Shown here piece after piece: positions 1 through 8,054 of a stretch of 64,000 nucleotides of DNA. Where the stretch lies: assembly GCF_902859645.1 (NCBI RefSeq), contig NZ_CADIJR010000024.1, positions 1 through 64,000 of the forward strand, given 5' to 3'. Positions within the stretch are counted from its first letter, which is position 1, and each line of letters begins with the position of its first letter. The translations under genes and the position numbers were made by a program. The DNA is from Achromobacter insuavis. Lineage in GTDB: Bacteria; Pseudomonadota; Gammaproteobacteria; Burkholderiales; Burkholderiaceae_B. The notes under the pieces are model-generated. The model had not been told where the DNA came from and made no database searches. It saw only the letters and a list, made by a program, of their open reading frames with translations.

Positions 1-78
1 CCCGCCCACGTGGCGGCGCCGGTGCAACCGGCCCAAGGGCCGCCGCTGGGCTCGCGCGCCCCGCCCCTCGCCGCCTGA
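1..78 (+). CDS. C-terminal end of a protein cut by the window edge (possibly DUF2946)
   Basis: An open frame runs from base 1 to a TGA at 76-78 and ends in an Ala/Pro-rich tail finishing SRAPPLAA. DUF2946 proteins, often found in copper-related loci, commonly end in a similar Arg-x-Pro-Pro tail, and the next genes are copper chaperones. With only 25 residues visible this identity is a guess; the frame could also be chance in G+C-rich DNA. Confidence 0.3.
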   Translation, partial: PAHVAAPVQPAQGPPLGSRAPPLAA

Positions 79-137
79 CTCCGCTTTCCCGCGCGGCCCC
101 GCCGCGCCCTTGCGAACCGTCAACCGACGAGGCTTTC

Positions 138-755
138 ATGCATTCCCCCCTTTCGCGCGCCCCCGCGGGCGCCGCGCCGGCGCCCGACCGCCACCGGCGC
201 CGGCTGCTCTCGGCCCTGGCCCTGCTGCCGCTGGCCGGCTGCGGCCCCGACGCCCCCAAGCTCAACGGCATGGACCTGACCAGCATGCCCACCGGCGATT
301 TCCAGCTGCGGGACACCGAGGGCCGGCAACGCCAGCTGGCCGACTACCGCGGCAAGACCGTGATGCTGTTCTTCGGCTTCACCCAATGCCCGGACATCTG
401 CCCCACCGCGCTGACCCGCGCGCTGGAGATCAAGAACCTGCTGGGCGCCGATGCCGCCAGGCTGCAGGTGCTGTTCATCACCGTCGATCCCGAGCGCGAC
501 ACCCCGGAGATCCTGCAGGCCTACATGCAGGCCTTCGACCCCGCGTTCGTCGGCCTGCGCGGCGACGCCGAGCAGACCCGCGCCGCCGCGCAGTCGTTCA
601 AGGTGTTCTACCAGAAGGTCCCGACCGGCTCGTCCTACACCATGGACCACACCGCGCTGACCTACATCATCGACGCCGAAGGCAAGCTGCGCGTGGCCCT
701 GCGCCACCAGCAGAGCGCCGAGGAATGCGTCGCCGACCTGCGCACGGTGATCTGA
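138..755 (+). CDS. SCO1/SenC family copper chaperone lipoprotein
   Basis: A 205-residue thioredoxin-fold protein of the SCO1/SenC/PrrC family, which supplies copper or reduces cysteines during assembly of haem-copper oxidases on the periplasmic side. The N-terminus has arginines followed by a hydrophobic stretch and a lipobox ending at Cys35 (LAGC). The metal-binding CPDIC motif is Cys84/Cys88 and the partner histidine is His171 in MDHTAL, so all three copper ligands are present. GAGG sits 8 bases before the ATG. A PCu(A)C gene follows 26 bp later, a common pairing in copper delivery. The family call is secure; the target oxidase is not, since the nearby cyo enzyme lacks the CuA site that SCO1 usually serves. 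Confidence 0.93.
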   Translation: MHSPLSRAPAGAAPAPDRHRRRLLSALALLPLAGCGPDAPKLNGMDLTSMPTGDFQLRDTEGRQRQLADYRGKTVMLFFGFTQCPDICPTALTRALEIKNLLGADAARLQVLFITVDPERDTPEILQAYMQAFDPAFVGLRGDAEQTRAAAQSFKVFYQKVPTGSSYTMDHTALTYIIDAEGKLRVALRHQQSAEECVADLRTVI

Positions 756-781
756 ACCGCCCCCCGATCCAAGGAAATCCC

Positions 782-1273
782 ATGAAAATGACCGCCTTCA
801 AATCCCTCGCCGCCGCCGTCGCCCTGGGCGCCCTGACCCTGGTTCAGGCGCCCGCCCTGGCGCAGGACGCCACCCTCAAGGTGGAAGACGCCTGGGTCCG
901 CGCCACGGTGCCCAGCCAGCACGCCACCGGCGTCTTCATGCGCCTGACCTCGTCCGCCCCGGCGCGCCTGGTCGGCGTCGAATCCGACGCCGCCAAGCAC
1001 GTCGAGGTGCACGAAATGGCGATGCAGGACAACGTCATGAAAATGCGCCAGATCCCCGCCCTCGACCTGCCCGCCGGCCAGCCGGTGGAACTCAAGCCGG
1101 GCGGCTACCACGTCATGCTGATCGACCTGGCCAAACAGGTGTCGGCGGGCGACCCGGTGGCGCTGACGCTGGTGGTGGAAGACGCCAACGGCCAGCAGCG
1201 CCGCGTGCCGGTGACCGCCACCGCGCGGCCGCTGGCGGGCGGCGCGGCCCCCGCCGCCAAGCATGGACACTGA
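782..1273 (+). CDS. PCu(A)C periplasmic copper chaperone
   Basis: A 163-residue protein with a Sec signal peptide (cleavage likely after Ala27, ALA-QD) and one PCu(A)C domain. The copper(I) site H-x10-M-x21-H-x-M is exact: His77, Met88, His110, Met112. Members of this family bind Cu(I) in the periplasm and pass it to oxidase assembly. The C-terminus ends in a His-containing tail (KHGH). AAGGA lies just upstream of the chosen ATG, and the gene is only 26 bp after the SCO gene, so the two are probably one operon. A longer in-frame extension upstream only reads through the SCO gene in another frame and is discarded. Confidence 0.94.
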   Translation: MKMTAFKSLAAAVALGALTLVQAPALAQDATLKVEDAWVRATVPSQHATGVFMRLTSSAPARLVGVESDAAKHVEVHEMAMQDNVMKMRQIPALDLPAGQPVELKPGGYHVMLIDLAKQVSAGDPVALTLVVEDANGQQRRVPVTATARPLAGGAAPAAKHGH

Positions 1274-1285
1274 TTAACAGGGACC

Positions 1286-1330
1286 GTGTCATTGCAAGCG
1301 CATTGACACCTGTATTTCAAGCTTGAAATA
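1286..1330. promoter_or_regulatory. Nested inverted repeats overlapping a -35 hexamer, upstream of the DUF4148 gene
   Basis: A perfect 18-bp palindrome, TATTTCAAGCTTGAAATA, occupies 1313-1330. Just upstream GTGTCA (1286-1291) and TGACAC (1304-1309) form a second inverted repeat with a 12-base spacer, and the right arm overlaps a perfect TTGACA at 1303-1308. No good -10 is seen 16-18 bases downstream; the palindrome sits there. No T-run follows, so it is not a terminator. Operator function is inference. Confidence 0.4.
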
Positions 1331-1522
1331 GCTGTTTGCCTCACAACCCGCGTTTTCTGCAACGCCAAGACGCGCGCCCGGTCGAATCAAGAACACCGGG
1401 TGCGCCGTTTTCCTACGCATCCACCGCATTCCCCGCCTCTCAGGAAATCGTCCCCATGCCGCACCGGAGACGACGGCGCGGCCTGCCCCCAGGCCGTTTG
1501 CTTTGATTGCCAGGAGCGTTTC

Positions 1523-1906
1523 ATGAAGACCTTGACAGTAACTTTGTTGCTCTGCGCCGGTCTCACCGCCACCGCGGCGGTACAGGCCCAGCAAACCCAG
1601 ACCATGGCCCCGACCGCCCAGTACAAGCGTGACCTGTACGGCGACTGGCGTGTCAGCTATCCGGCGCCCACGGCCAAGACCTCGGACCAGGTCGCCGCCG
1701 AACTCGCCCAGTCCAAGGCCGACGGCCAGTACACCTTCGGCCAGGAAGACTATCCGCCCGCCGTCGCCTCGAACGGCCCTGGGGAAAGCCGCGCCCAGGT
1801 CGAGCAGGAACTGCAGACCGCCGAGATGCAGGGCCAGATGGCGTCCGACCAGGAAAGCTATCCGCCGGTGCCGATGGCCCATAGCGGTACGTCCGCCATT
1901 CAATAA
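1523..1906 (+). CDS. DUF4148 domain secreted protein
   Basis: A 127-residue exported protein: signal peptide MKTLTVTLLLCAG... with likely cleavage after VQA, then a DUF4148-type body. Two related segments can be seen, one around DQVAAELAQSKADGQYT and one around RAQVEQELQTAEMQGQM, each followed by a Tyr-Pro-Pro element. DUF4148 proteins are small, often multicopy periplasmic or envelope proteins of Burkholderiales; their function is not known. AGGAG stands 6-10 bases before the chosen ATG. A second member lies at 15430-15789. The start upstream at 1400 in the same frame has no ribosome-binding site and would bury the signal peptide. Confidence 0.85.
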   Translation: MKTLTVTLLLCAGLTATAAVQAQQTQTMAPTAQYKRDLYGDWRVSYPAPTAKTSDQVAAELAQSKADGQYTFGQEDYPPAVASNGPGESRAQVEQELQTAEMQGQMASDQESYPPVPMAHSGTSAIQ

Positions 1907-2088
1907 CAGGGACATACCGCAACCTGCGGCCCGTCCTGATTCCTCATACAATGCCAGCACACATCCGCCGCCGGCGGCCTCGCGGGGCCCGGCGGCAGCG
2001 CGGCGCCCCACGCCGCGCCGGATGCCAGCGTTCCGCGCAGCCGGACGCCTGATCCGCCGGCGATAGACCGGCAACTCTGTGTCTGGAT

Positions 2089-3291
2089 ATGCCCGGTAGT
2101 TCCGCCTTTTCCTTCCTGCGTACCCTCTGCAGCCTGCGCTGGCTCGCCATCGCGGGCCAGGCCGCCACCATCCTGGTGGCCAGCAGCGTGCTGGGCCTGG
2201 CCCTGCCGCTGGAGCCGCTGTGGATCGGCGTGGGCGTGCTGATCGGCTTCAACGTCTACGCCAGCCTGCGCCTGCGCCACAGCCGCGACCTGTCGCACGC
2301 CACCGCCTTCGGCCACCTGCTGGTGGACATGGCCGTGCTGGCCTGGATGGTGGGCTGGAGCGGCGGACTGAGCAATCCGTTCGGCATGATGTTCCTGATC
2401 CTCACCGCCCTGGCGGCGCTGGCGCTGCCGCGCAACTGGGCGCTGGCCGCCGCGCTGGCGGGGATCTCCGGCTATTTCGCCGCCGCCATCTTCGGCCAGC
2501 CGCTACGCGGCGACGTCAACACCCACACCCTGCTGCTGTGGGGCCTGGGCGCCAACTTCCTGATTTCCGTGGTGGTCGTGCTGGTGTTCACCACCCGCCT
2601 GGCCGCCGACCTGCGGGCGCGCGAGCGCGAACTGGCGCGGCTGCGCGAGCGCTTCACCCGCAACGAGGGCATCGTCGCCCTGGCCACCCACGCCGCCGCC
2701 ATGGCGCACGAACTGAACACCCCGCTGGCCACCATGACCCTGCTGGCCGACGAGATCGCCGCCGAGGTCAAGGAGCCCGACCTCAAGCAGGATGTCGCCA
2801 CCCTCAGCCAGCTGCTGGCCCTGTGCCGGGAACGCATCCGCAATCTGGCGGTCCCAACCGCCGTGGACCTGGTGCGCGTGGTGGGGCAATGGCGCCTGAT
2901 CCGGCCGACCATCGACCTGCAGCGCTCGGGCACCCTGCCGGCCAGCCTGCGGGTCGATCCGGCCATCGCCCACCTGCTGCAGGCGCTGCTGAACAACGCG
3001 GCCGACGCCGGCGAAGCCGCCAGCGAGCCGCGCGTGGACCTGCATCTGGAGTACGGCTATGGCGCCCTGCGCGGCGAAGTGCGCGACTACGGCGGCGGTT
3101 TCGACCCCGACCACACGCTGCTGCCGGCCATCAGTCTGTTCAACAGCGGCAAGCCGGGCGGCCTGGGCGTCGGCCTGGCCCTGTCGCACGCCACCGTCGA
3201 GCAGATGGGCGGTGAAATGACCATGACCGCCGCCGATGGTGGCGGCACCCGCATCCGTTTCTATTTGCCTCTCGGCACTCCCGGGACCTGA
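2089..3291 (+). CDS. regB: RegB/PrrB/RoxS-type redox sensor histidine kinase
   Basis: A 400-residue membrane histidine kinase. The N-terminal half has about six hydrophobic segments, with the GGLSNPF ubiquinone-sensing motif typical of RegB at residues 92-98. The dimerisation domain carries the H-box AAMAHELNTPLATM with phospho-accepting His207, and Cys246 (LLALCRER), at the place of the redox-active cysteine of RegB. The C-terminus has the ATPase N, G1 and G2 boxes (GGGFDPD; GLGVGLALS). In proteobacteria RegB senses the quinone pool and oxygen and controls oxidases, photosynthesis or CO2 and N2 fixation. The response regulator begins 1 bp after the stop codon. No clear ribosome-binding site is seen before the ATG. 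Confidence 0.9.
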   Translation: MPGSSAFSFLRTLCSLRWLAIAGQAATILVASSVLGLALPLEPLWIGVGVLIGFNVYASLRLRHSRDLSHATAFGHLLVDMAVLAWMVGWSGGLSNPFGMMFLILTALAALALPRNWALAAALAGISGYFAAAIFGQPLRGDVNTHTLLLWGLGANFLISVVVVLVFTTRLAADLRARERELARLRERFTRNEGIVALATHAAAMAHELNTPLATMTLLADEIAAEVKEPDLKQDVATLSQLLALCRERIRNLAVPTAVDLVRVVGQWRLIRPTIDLQRSGTLPASLRVDPAIAHLLQALLNNAADAGEAASEPRVDLHLEYGYGALRGEVRDYGGGFDPDHTLLPAISLFNSGKPGGLGVGLALSHATVEQMGGEMTMTAADGGGTRIRFYLPLGTPGT

Positions 3292-3292
3292 T

Positions 3293-3847
3293 ATGTTGAA
3301 TCCCACCGATCTTGGCCTGCTGATCGACGACGACGAGCTCTACGTGCGCACCCTGCAGCGCAGCCTGTCGCGCCGCGGCCTGGAAACCCGAACCGCCACC
3401 GGCATCGCCGAAGCGCTGCGCGTGGCCGAAGAGATCCGCCCGGCCTTCGCGCTGGTCGACCTGCGCCTGGGCGAAGACTCCGGCCTGACCCTGATCCGTC
3501 CCCTTCGCGCCCTGCGCGCCGACATGCGCATCCTGCTGGTCACCGGCTACGCCAGCGTCGCCACCGCGGTCGAGGCCATCAAGCGCGGCGCCGACGACTA
3601 CCTGCCCAAGCCCGCCACCGCGCCGATGATCCTGCGCACCCTGGGCCTGGTGAAGCCGGAAAGCGTTACGATCGAAAGCACCATGACGCCGCTGCACCGC
3701 CTAGAATGGGAGCACATCCACCAGGCCCTGCACGAGACCGGCGGCAACGTCTCGGCCGCCGCCCGCCTGCTGGGCATGCACCGGCGCTCCCTGCAGCGCA
3801 AGCTGGCCAAGAAACCGGGGCCGGAACGCGAAGTCCTGGTCGACTGA
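3293..3847 (+). CDS. regA: RegA/PrrA/RoxR/ActR-type response regulator
   Basis: A 184-residue response regulator with an N-terminal receiver (acidic LIDDDE at residues 10-15, phospho-acceptor Asp56 in ALVDLRLGED, conserved Lys106 in PKPA) joined to a short C-terminal Fis-type helix-turn-helix (about residues 140-176; NVSAAARLLGMHRRSLQRKL), the RegA/ActR architecture. It starts 1 bp after the kinase stop, so the pair is translationally coupled. Two inverted repeats of the RegA type lie immediately downstream, before cyoA. The start chosen avoids a longer frame that would overlap the kinase by 56 bases. Confidence 0.9.
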   Translation: MLNPTDLGLLIDDDELYVRTLQRSLSRRGLETRTATGIAEALRVAEEIRPAFALVDLRLGEDSGLTLIRPLRALRADMRILLVTGYASVATAVEAIKRGADDYLPKPATAPMILRTLGLVKPESVTIESTMTPLHRLEWEHIHQALHETGGNVSAAARLLGMHRRSLQRKLAKKPGPEREVLVD

Positions 3848-3890
3848 TTGGCGCGGATGCCACACATCGCAACAATCCCCTTTTGTGCAG

Positions 3891-3909
3891 GTGCGACATA
3901 TCGTCGCAC
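3891..3909. promoter_or_regulatory. Candidate RegA-binding inverted repeat 1 upstream of cyoA
   Basis: GTGCGAC-ATATC-GTCGCAC: perfect 7-bp arms and a 5-base spacer. The RegA/PrrA family is reported to bind GCGNC and GNCGC half sites with variable spacing, which this fits. It lies about 200 bp before the cyoA start and directly after regA. Confidence 0.6.
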
Positions 3910-3989
3910 CCCCACCCTCCCCGCAAAGCCCGCTCCCGCCTGGGAAAACCCTTAACACGGCGCCTTGGGGGCAAAAGCCTGCCGGGCAA

Positions 3990-4006
3990 TGCGACCATTC
4001 GTCGCA
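3990..4006. promoter_or_regulatory. Candidate RegA-binding inverted repeat 2 upstream of cyoA
   Basis: TGCGAC-CATTC-GTCGCA: perfect 6-bp arms with the same 5-base spacing as the copy centred 98 bp upstream. A TTGACC hexamer begins 4 bases downstream at 4010, so a regulator bound here would sit next to a possible promoter, although no convincing -10 could be paired with that hexamer. Confidence 0.6.
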
Positions 4007-4041
4007 GCCTTGACCCAAATCAACCCGATAGGATGGACGTT

Positions 4042-4077
4042 GCTGCCTAGCAGCATTCCAGTCTGCTGCTCCGCAGC
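4042..4077 (+). repeat. Two tandem small hairpins in the cyoA leader
   Basis: GCTGC-CTA-GCAGC (4042-4054) and GCTGC-TCC-GCAGC (4065-4077) are near-identical inverted repeats 23 bp apart, each followed by ATT and then CC within two bases. They lie 30-64 bases before the cyoA start codon and would be transcribed in its leader. Function is unknown; mRNA stability or translational control is possible. Confidence 0.5.
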
Positions 4078-4105
4078 ATTTCCCACCATCCATCCAAGGC
4101 TGTAC

Positions 4106-5017
4106 GTGAAACACCCCCTCCTTGCGACCCTTACGCGCATTTTCGGCGTCGGCGCGGTCATGCTGCTTGGCGGCTGCAACATGGAAATCCTCTCCCCCAA
4201 GGGAGACATTGGCGCTCAGGAAAAGACCCTGCTGTTCACGGCAACCGGTCTGATGCTCATCGTGGTGATCCCGGTCATCATCATGATCCTGACGTTTGCC
4301 TGGAAATACCGCGCATCCAATACCAAAGCCGACTACCAGCCCAAGTGGGCCCACTCCACGGCGATCGAAGTCGTGGTCTGGACCGTGCCATGTATCATCG
4401 TGGCGATCCTCGCCGTGATCACCTGGCGCTCCACGCACGCGCTCGATCCCTACAAGCCGCTCGTCTCCGAGCACAAGCCGGTCACCATCGAGGTGGTGTC
4501 GCTGGATTGGAAGTGGCTGTTCATCTACCCCGAGTACGACATCGCCACGGTCAATGAGATCGCGTTCCCGGTCGACGTCCCGGTCAATTTCCGGATCACC
4601 TCGGCCTCGGTCATGAACTCGTTCTTCATTCCCCAGCTGGGCAGCCAGATCTACTCGATGGCCGGCATGGAGACCAAGCTGCACCTGAACGCGCGCGAGC
4701 CCGGCACCTACGCCGGCATCTCGGCCAACTACAGCGGCGCCGGCTTCTCCGGCATGCGCTTCAAGGCCATCGCCACGTCGCAGGAAGGTTTCGACAACTG
4801 GGTCAAGGAAGCCAAGGCTTCGGGCGCCTCGCTGACTCCGGCGGTGTACCAGGAACTGACCAAGCGCAGCGAGCGCAACCCGGTCGTCAAGTACGCCTCG
4901 GTGCCGCCGTCCATGTTCGACTACATCCTGGGCAGCACCATGTCCAAGATGGCCGGCGTCGACGATGCCACGTGCACCCCCACGTCGAATAATCTTGTCG
5001 CAGGATTGAATCAATAA
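4106..5017 (+). CDS. cyoA: Cytochrome bo3 ubiquinol oxidase subunit II
   Basis: Subunit II of the quinol oxidase, a lipoprotein with two transmembrane helices and a periplasmic cupredoxin domain that lacks the CuA ligands of cytochrome c oxidase. The start is taken as GTG (VKHPLLATL), giving 303 residues and placing the lipobox LGGC at Cys24 as expected. The hydrophobic segments near residues 45-70 and 90-115 precede the conserved ALDPYKPL and [13 protein letters not shown] stretches of CyoA. The stop TAA overlaps the cyoB ATG (TAATG). The ATG at 3965 in the same frame would add 47 residues before the lipoprotein signal and cross one inverted repeat, so it is rejected. Confidence 0.95.
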   Translation: MKHPLLATLTRIFGVGAVMLLGGCNMEILSPKGDIGAQEKTLLFTATGLMLIVVIPVIIMILTFAWKYRASNTKADYQPKWAHSTAIEVVVWTVPCIIVAILAVITWRSTHALDPYKPLVSEHKPVTIEVVSLDWKWLFIYPEYDIATVNEIAFPVDVPVNFRITSASVMNSFFIPQLGSQIYSMAGMETKLHLNAREPGTYAGISANYSGAGFSGMRFKAIATSQEGFDNWVKEAKASGASLTPAVYQELTKRSERNPVVKYASVPPSMFDYILGSTMSKMAGVDDATCTPTSNNLVAGLNQ

Positions 5018-6993
5018 TGTTCGGGAAACTCACCCTAGAGGCCATTCCGTACCATGAACCCATCGTCATGGTTACGCTGGCCGCCGTGTGCCTGGGAGGC
5101 CTGGCGGTCTTCGGCGCCGTCACCTACTTCGGCAAGTGGAAGTACCTCTGGACGGAATGGCTGACCTCCGTCGACCACAAGCGCATCGGCGTGATGTACA
5201 TCATCGTCGCGCTGATCATGCTGCTGCGCGGCTTCGCCGACGCCATCATGATGCGTACCCAGTTGGCCGTCGCCTCGGCCGACTCCGCCGGCTTCCTGCC
5301 GCCCCACCACTACGACCAGATCTTCACCGCCCACGGCGTCATCATGATTTTCTTCATGGCGATGCCCTTCATCACCGGGCTGATGAACATCGTGGTGCCG
5401 CTGCAGATCGGCGCCCGCGACGTGGCCTACCCGTTCCTGAACTCGCTGAGCTTCTGGCTGTTCGGCGCCGGCGTCGCGCTGATGATGATCTCGCTGTTCG
5501 TCGGTGAATTCGCCGCGACCGGCTGGCTCGCCTATCCGCCGCTGTCCGGGCTCGATTACAGCCCAAGTGTCGGGGTCGACTACTACATCTGGGCGCTGCA
5601 GATCTCCGGGCTGGGCACAACGCTCAGCGGCATCAACTTCATCGTCACCATCCTGCGCATGCGCGCGCCGGGCATGACCCTGATGAAGATGCCGATCTTC
5701 ACCTGGACCTCGCTGGTCACCAACGTCCTGATCGTGGCCGCCTTCCCGGTGCTGGCCGCCACGCTGGCGCTGCTGACCGCCGACCGCTACCTGGGCACGC
5801 ACTTCTTCACGAACGACATGGGCGGCAACGTCATGATGTACGTGAACCTGATCTGGATCTGGGGCCACCCCGAGGTCTACATCCTGGTGCTGCCGGCCTT
5901 CGGCGTGTACTCCGAAGTGGTCGCCACGTTCGCCCGCAAGACCCTGTTCGGCTACAAGTCCATGGTCTACGCCACGGCCGCCATCGGCGTGCTGTCGTTC
6001 CTGGTCTGGCTGCACCACTTCTTCACCATGGGCGCGGGGGCCAACGTCAACGCGTTCTTCGGCATTGCCACAATGATCATCTCGATCCCGACGGGCGCGA
6101 AGATATTCAACTGGCTGTTCACCATCTACCGCGGCCGCCTGCGCATCACCACGCCGGTGCTGTGGACGCTGGGCTTCATGCTGGTGTTCGTCATCGGCGG
6201 CATGACCGGCGTGATGCTGGCCATCCCCGGCGTGTCGTTCGTGCTGCACAACAGCCTGTTCCTGATCGCCCACTTCCACAACACCATCATCGGTGGCGTG
6301 GTGTTCGGTTGCATCGCCGGCATGACCTACTGGTTCCCCAAGGCTTTCGGCTTCAAACTGAACGAACGCCTGGGCCGCTACTCGTTCTACTGCTGGTTCG
6401 TCGGCTTCTTCCTGGCCTTCATGCCCCTGTACATCCTGGGCTTCAAGGGCATGACGCGTCGCCTGAACCACTACGACAACCCCGAATGGCAGCCCTACCT
6501 GCTGGTCGCGCTGGCCGGCGCCGCGCTGATCATGCTGGGCATCTGGTTCCTGCTGCAGCAAGTGTTCGTGTCCGTGCGCCAGCGCAAGCAGAACCAGGAC
6601 ATCACCGGCGATCCCTGGGATGGCCGCACCCTGGAATGGTCGATCTCGTCGCCCGCGCCTTTCTACAACTTCGCCCATGTTCCTCACGTCGATGAACTGG
6701 ACCAGTTCTGGGAAGACAAGCAGAGCGGCAAGGCCTACAAGCGCCCGGCCAAGTACGAAGACATCCACATGCCGAAGAACACCGCCGCCGGCGTCTTCAT
6801 CGGCGCGTTCGGCCTGGTCATGTGCTTTGCCCTGATCTGGCACATCTGGTGGCTGTCGATCGTCGGTTTCGTCGGCATGATCGGTTCGTTCATCGTCCGC
6901 GCCTATGACCGCGACGTCGACTACTGGGTCCCGGCCGCGGAAGTCGAACGCATCGAAAACGCCCACTTTGAAAAAATGCAGAAGGCCGCCTGA
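5017..6993 (+). CDS. cyoB: Cytochrome bo3 ubiquinol oxidase subunit I
   Basis: The 658-residue catalytic haem-copper subunit, which reduces O2 to water and pumps protons. Numbering follows the E. coli protein exactly at the key sites: quinol-site residues Arg71, Asp75, His98 and Gln101; Glu286 in GHPEVY at the end of the D proton channel; the CuB histidines His333-His334; and the AHFHNT motif carrying the haem ligands. Presence of the four quinol residues makes it a ubiquinol rather than a cytochrome c oxidase. It overlaps cyoA by one base, and cyoC starts 3 bp after its stop. Confidence 0.98.
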   Translation: MFGKLTLEAIPYHEPIVMVTLAAVCLGGLAVFGAVTYFGKWKYLWTEWLTSVDHKRIGVMYIIVALIMLLRGFADAIMMRTQLAVASADSAGFLPPHHYDQIFTAHGVIMIFFMAMPFITGLMNIVVPLQIGARDVAYPFLNSLSFWLFGAGVALMMISLFVGEFAATGWLAYPPLSGLDYSPSVGVDYYIWALQISGLGTTLSGINFIVTILRMRAPGMTLMKMPIFTWTSLVTNVLIVAAFPVLAATLALLTADRYLGTHFFTNDMGGNVMMYVNLIWIWGHPEVYILVLPAFGVYSEVVATFARKTLFGYKSMVYATAAIGVLSFLVWLHHFFTMGAGANVNAFFGIATMIISIPTGAKIFNWLFTIYRGRLRITTPVLWTLGFMLVFVIGGMTGVMLAIPGVSFVLHNSLFLIAHFHNTIIGGVVFGCIAGMTYWFPKAFGFKLNERLGRYSFYCWFVGFFLAFMPLYILGFKGMTRRLNHYDNPEWQPYLLVALAGAALIMLGIWFLLQQVFVSVRQRKQNQDITGDPWDGRTLEWSISSPAPFYNFAHVPHVDELDQFWEDKQSGKAYKRPAKYEDIHMPKNTAAGVFIGAFGLVMCFALIWHIWWLSIVGFVGMIGSFIVRAYDRDVDYWVPAAEVERIENAHFEKMQKAA

Positions 6994-6996
6994 GCC

Positions 6997-7611
6997 ATGA
7001 TTCAAGCCGTAGCCACTCACCCCCACGCGGGTCACGACGATCACGCGCACCATGACGATGGATCCAAGACCGTTTTCGGTTTCTGGGTCTACCTCATGAG
7101 CGACTTGCTGATCTTTTCGGTGCTGTTCGCGACGTTCGCGGTGCTGGCCAACGCCACCGCGGGCGGCCCCACCGGCAAGGAACTGTTCGACCTGAAGTTC
7201 GTGCTGGTCGAAACCCTGTTGCTGCTGTTCTCGAGCTTCACTTTCGGCATGGCCAACCTGAACGTCCACGCCAACAACAAGAGCCGCGCAATCGGCTGGT
7301 TGATGGTCACGTTCCTGTTCGGCGCGGGCTTCATCGCGATGGAAGTCTATGAATTCCATCACCTGATCACCGAAGGCGCGGGCCCCGGCCGCAGCGCCTA
7401 CCTGTCGGCGTTCTTCACGCTGATCGGCACGCACGGCCTGCACGTGACGTTCGGCCTGATCTGGATCGTCGTCATGATCGACATGATCCGCCGCCATGGC
7501 CTGGACTCGATCAACAAGCGTCGTCTGGCGTGCCTGAGCCTGTTCTGGCACTTCCTGGACATCGTCTGGATCTGCGTCTTCACCTTCGTCTATCTTCTGG
7601 GAGCCCTCTGA
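6997..7611 (+). CDS. cyoC: Cytochrome bo3 ubiquinol oxidase subunit III
   Basis: A 204-residue membrane protein of the haem-copper oxidase subunit III family with five hydrophobic helices, the usual count for CyoC. The N-terminus is His/Asp-rich ([14 protein letters not shown]), then [20 protein letters not shown], and later [19 protein letters not shown] and GTHGLHV. Subunit III stabilises the complex. Its stop codon overlaps the cyoD ATG (TGATG). Confidence 0.97.
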   Translation: MIQAVATHPHAGHDDHAHHDDGSKTVFGFWVYLMSDLLIFSVLFATFAVLANATAGGPTGKELFDLKFVLVETLLLLFSSFTFGMANLNVHANNKSRAIGWLMVTFLFGAGFIAMEVYEFHHLITEGAGPGRSAYLSAFFTLIGTHGLHVTFGLIWIVVMIDMIRRHGLDSINKRRLACLSLFWHFLDIVWICVFTFVYLLGAL

Positions 7612-7961
7612 TGTCGCACTCCGCTGCGGCCGCACACGGCCACGACGATCACGCCGCCGACCACGGCACCGTGAAGTCCTACATCATCGGTTTCGTGCTT
7701 TCGCTCCTGCTCACCTTCGGCTCGTTCGGCCTGGTGATGAGCGGCGCGCTGTCCCACACCATCACCATCATCGGCGTGGTGGCGCTGTGCGTGCTCCAGC
7801 TGCTGGTGCAGCTGGTGTACTTCCTGCACATGGGCGCTTCGAAATCGGCCCGCGACAACCTGGCCACGTTCGTCTTCACCGTGATGATCATCGCCATCAT
7901 CGTCGGGGGTTCGGCCTGGGTGCTGTACAACATGAACGTCAACATGGGCCACGCCATGTAA
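7611..7961 (+). CDS. cyoD: Cytochrome bo3 ubiquinol oxidase subunit IV
   Basis: A 116-residue protein with a His/Asp-rich N-terminus and three transmembrane helices, matching CyoD, which assists CuB assembly. It includes the family's conserved QLLVQLVYFLHM stretch. It is the last gene of the operon: a rho-independent terminator begins 23 bp after the stop, and no cyoE (haem O synthase) follows, unlike the E. coli operon. Confidence 0.95.
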   Translation: MSHSAAAAHGHDDHAADHGTVKSYIIGFVLSLLLTFGSFGLVMSGALSHTITIIGVVALCVLQLLVQLVYFLHMGASKSARDNLATFVFTVMIIAIIVGGSAWVLYNMNVNMGHAM

Positions 7962-7984
7962 GACCCGTCATTCGATGACGACAG

Positions 7985-8014
7985 ACAGGCGCCGCGAGGC
8001 GCCTGTTTTTTTTT
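7985..8014 (+). terminator. Rho-independent terminator of cyoABCD
   Basis: ACAGGCGCC (7985-7993), loop GCGA, GGCGCCTGT (7998-8006): a perfect 9-bp stem running into nine consecutive T residues (8006-8014). Confidence 0.93.
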
Positions 8015-8054
8015 GGCGGGCCGCGCCCGCAACCGGGCGGACATGGCCCGAGGC

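Noticed and set aside
110-1273. Single 387-codon frame joining the SCO region to the PCu(A)C gene
   Set aside because: The first half is the wrong frame of the SCO gene; the PCu(A)C gene has its own ATG, ribosome-binding site and signal peptide at 782.
4010-4034. TTGACC...TAGGAT as the cyoA promoter
   Set aside because: The spacing is only 13 bases and the hexamers are weak. The position is suggestive but not enough for a promoter call.
5035-7635. 866-codon open frame on the minus strand opposite cyoB/cyoC
   Set aside because: It is a shadow of the strongly conserved cyoB and cyoC genes; composition is His/Asp/Arg/Gln-rich as expected from the antisense frame of G+C-rich genes, with no known domain.
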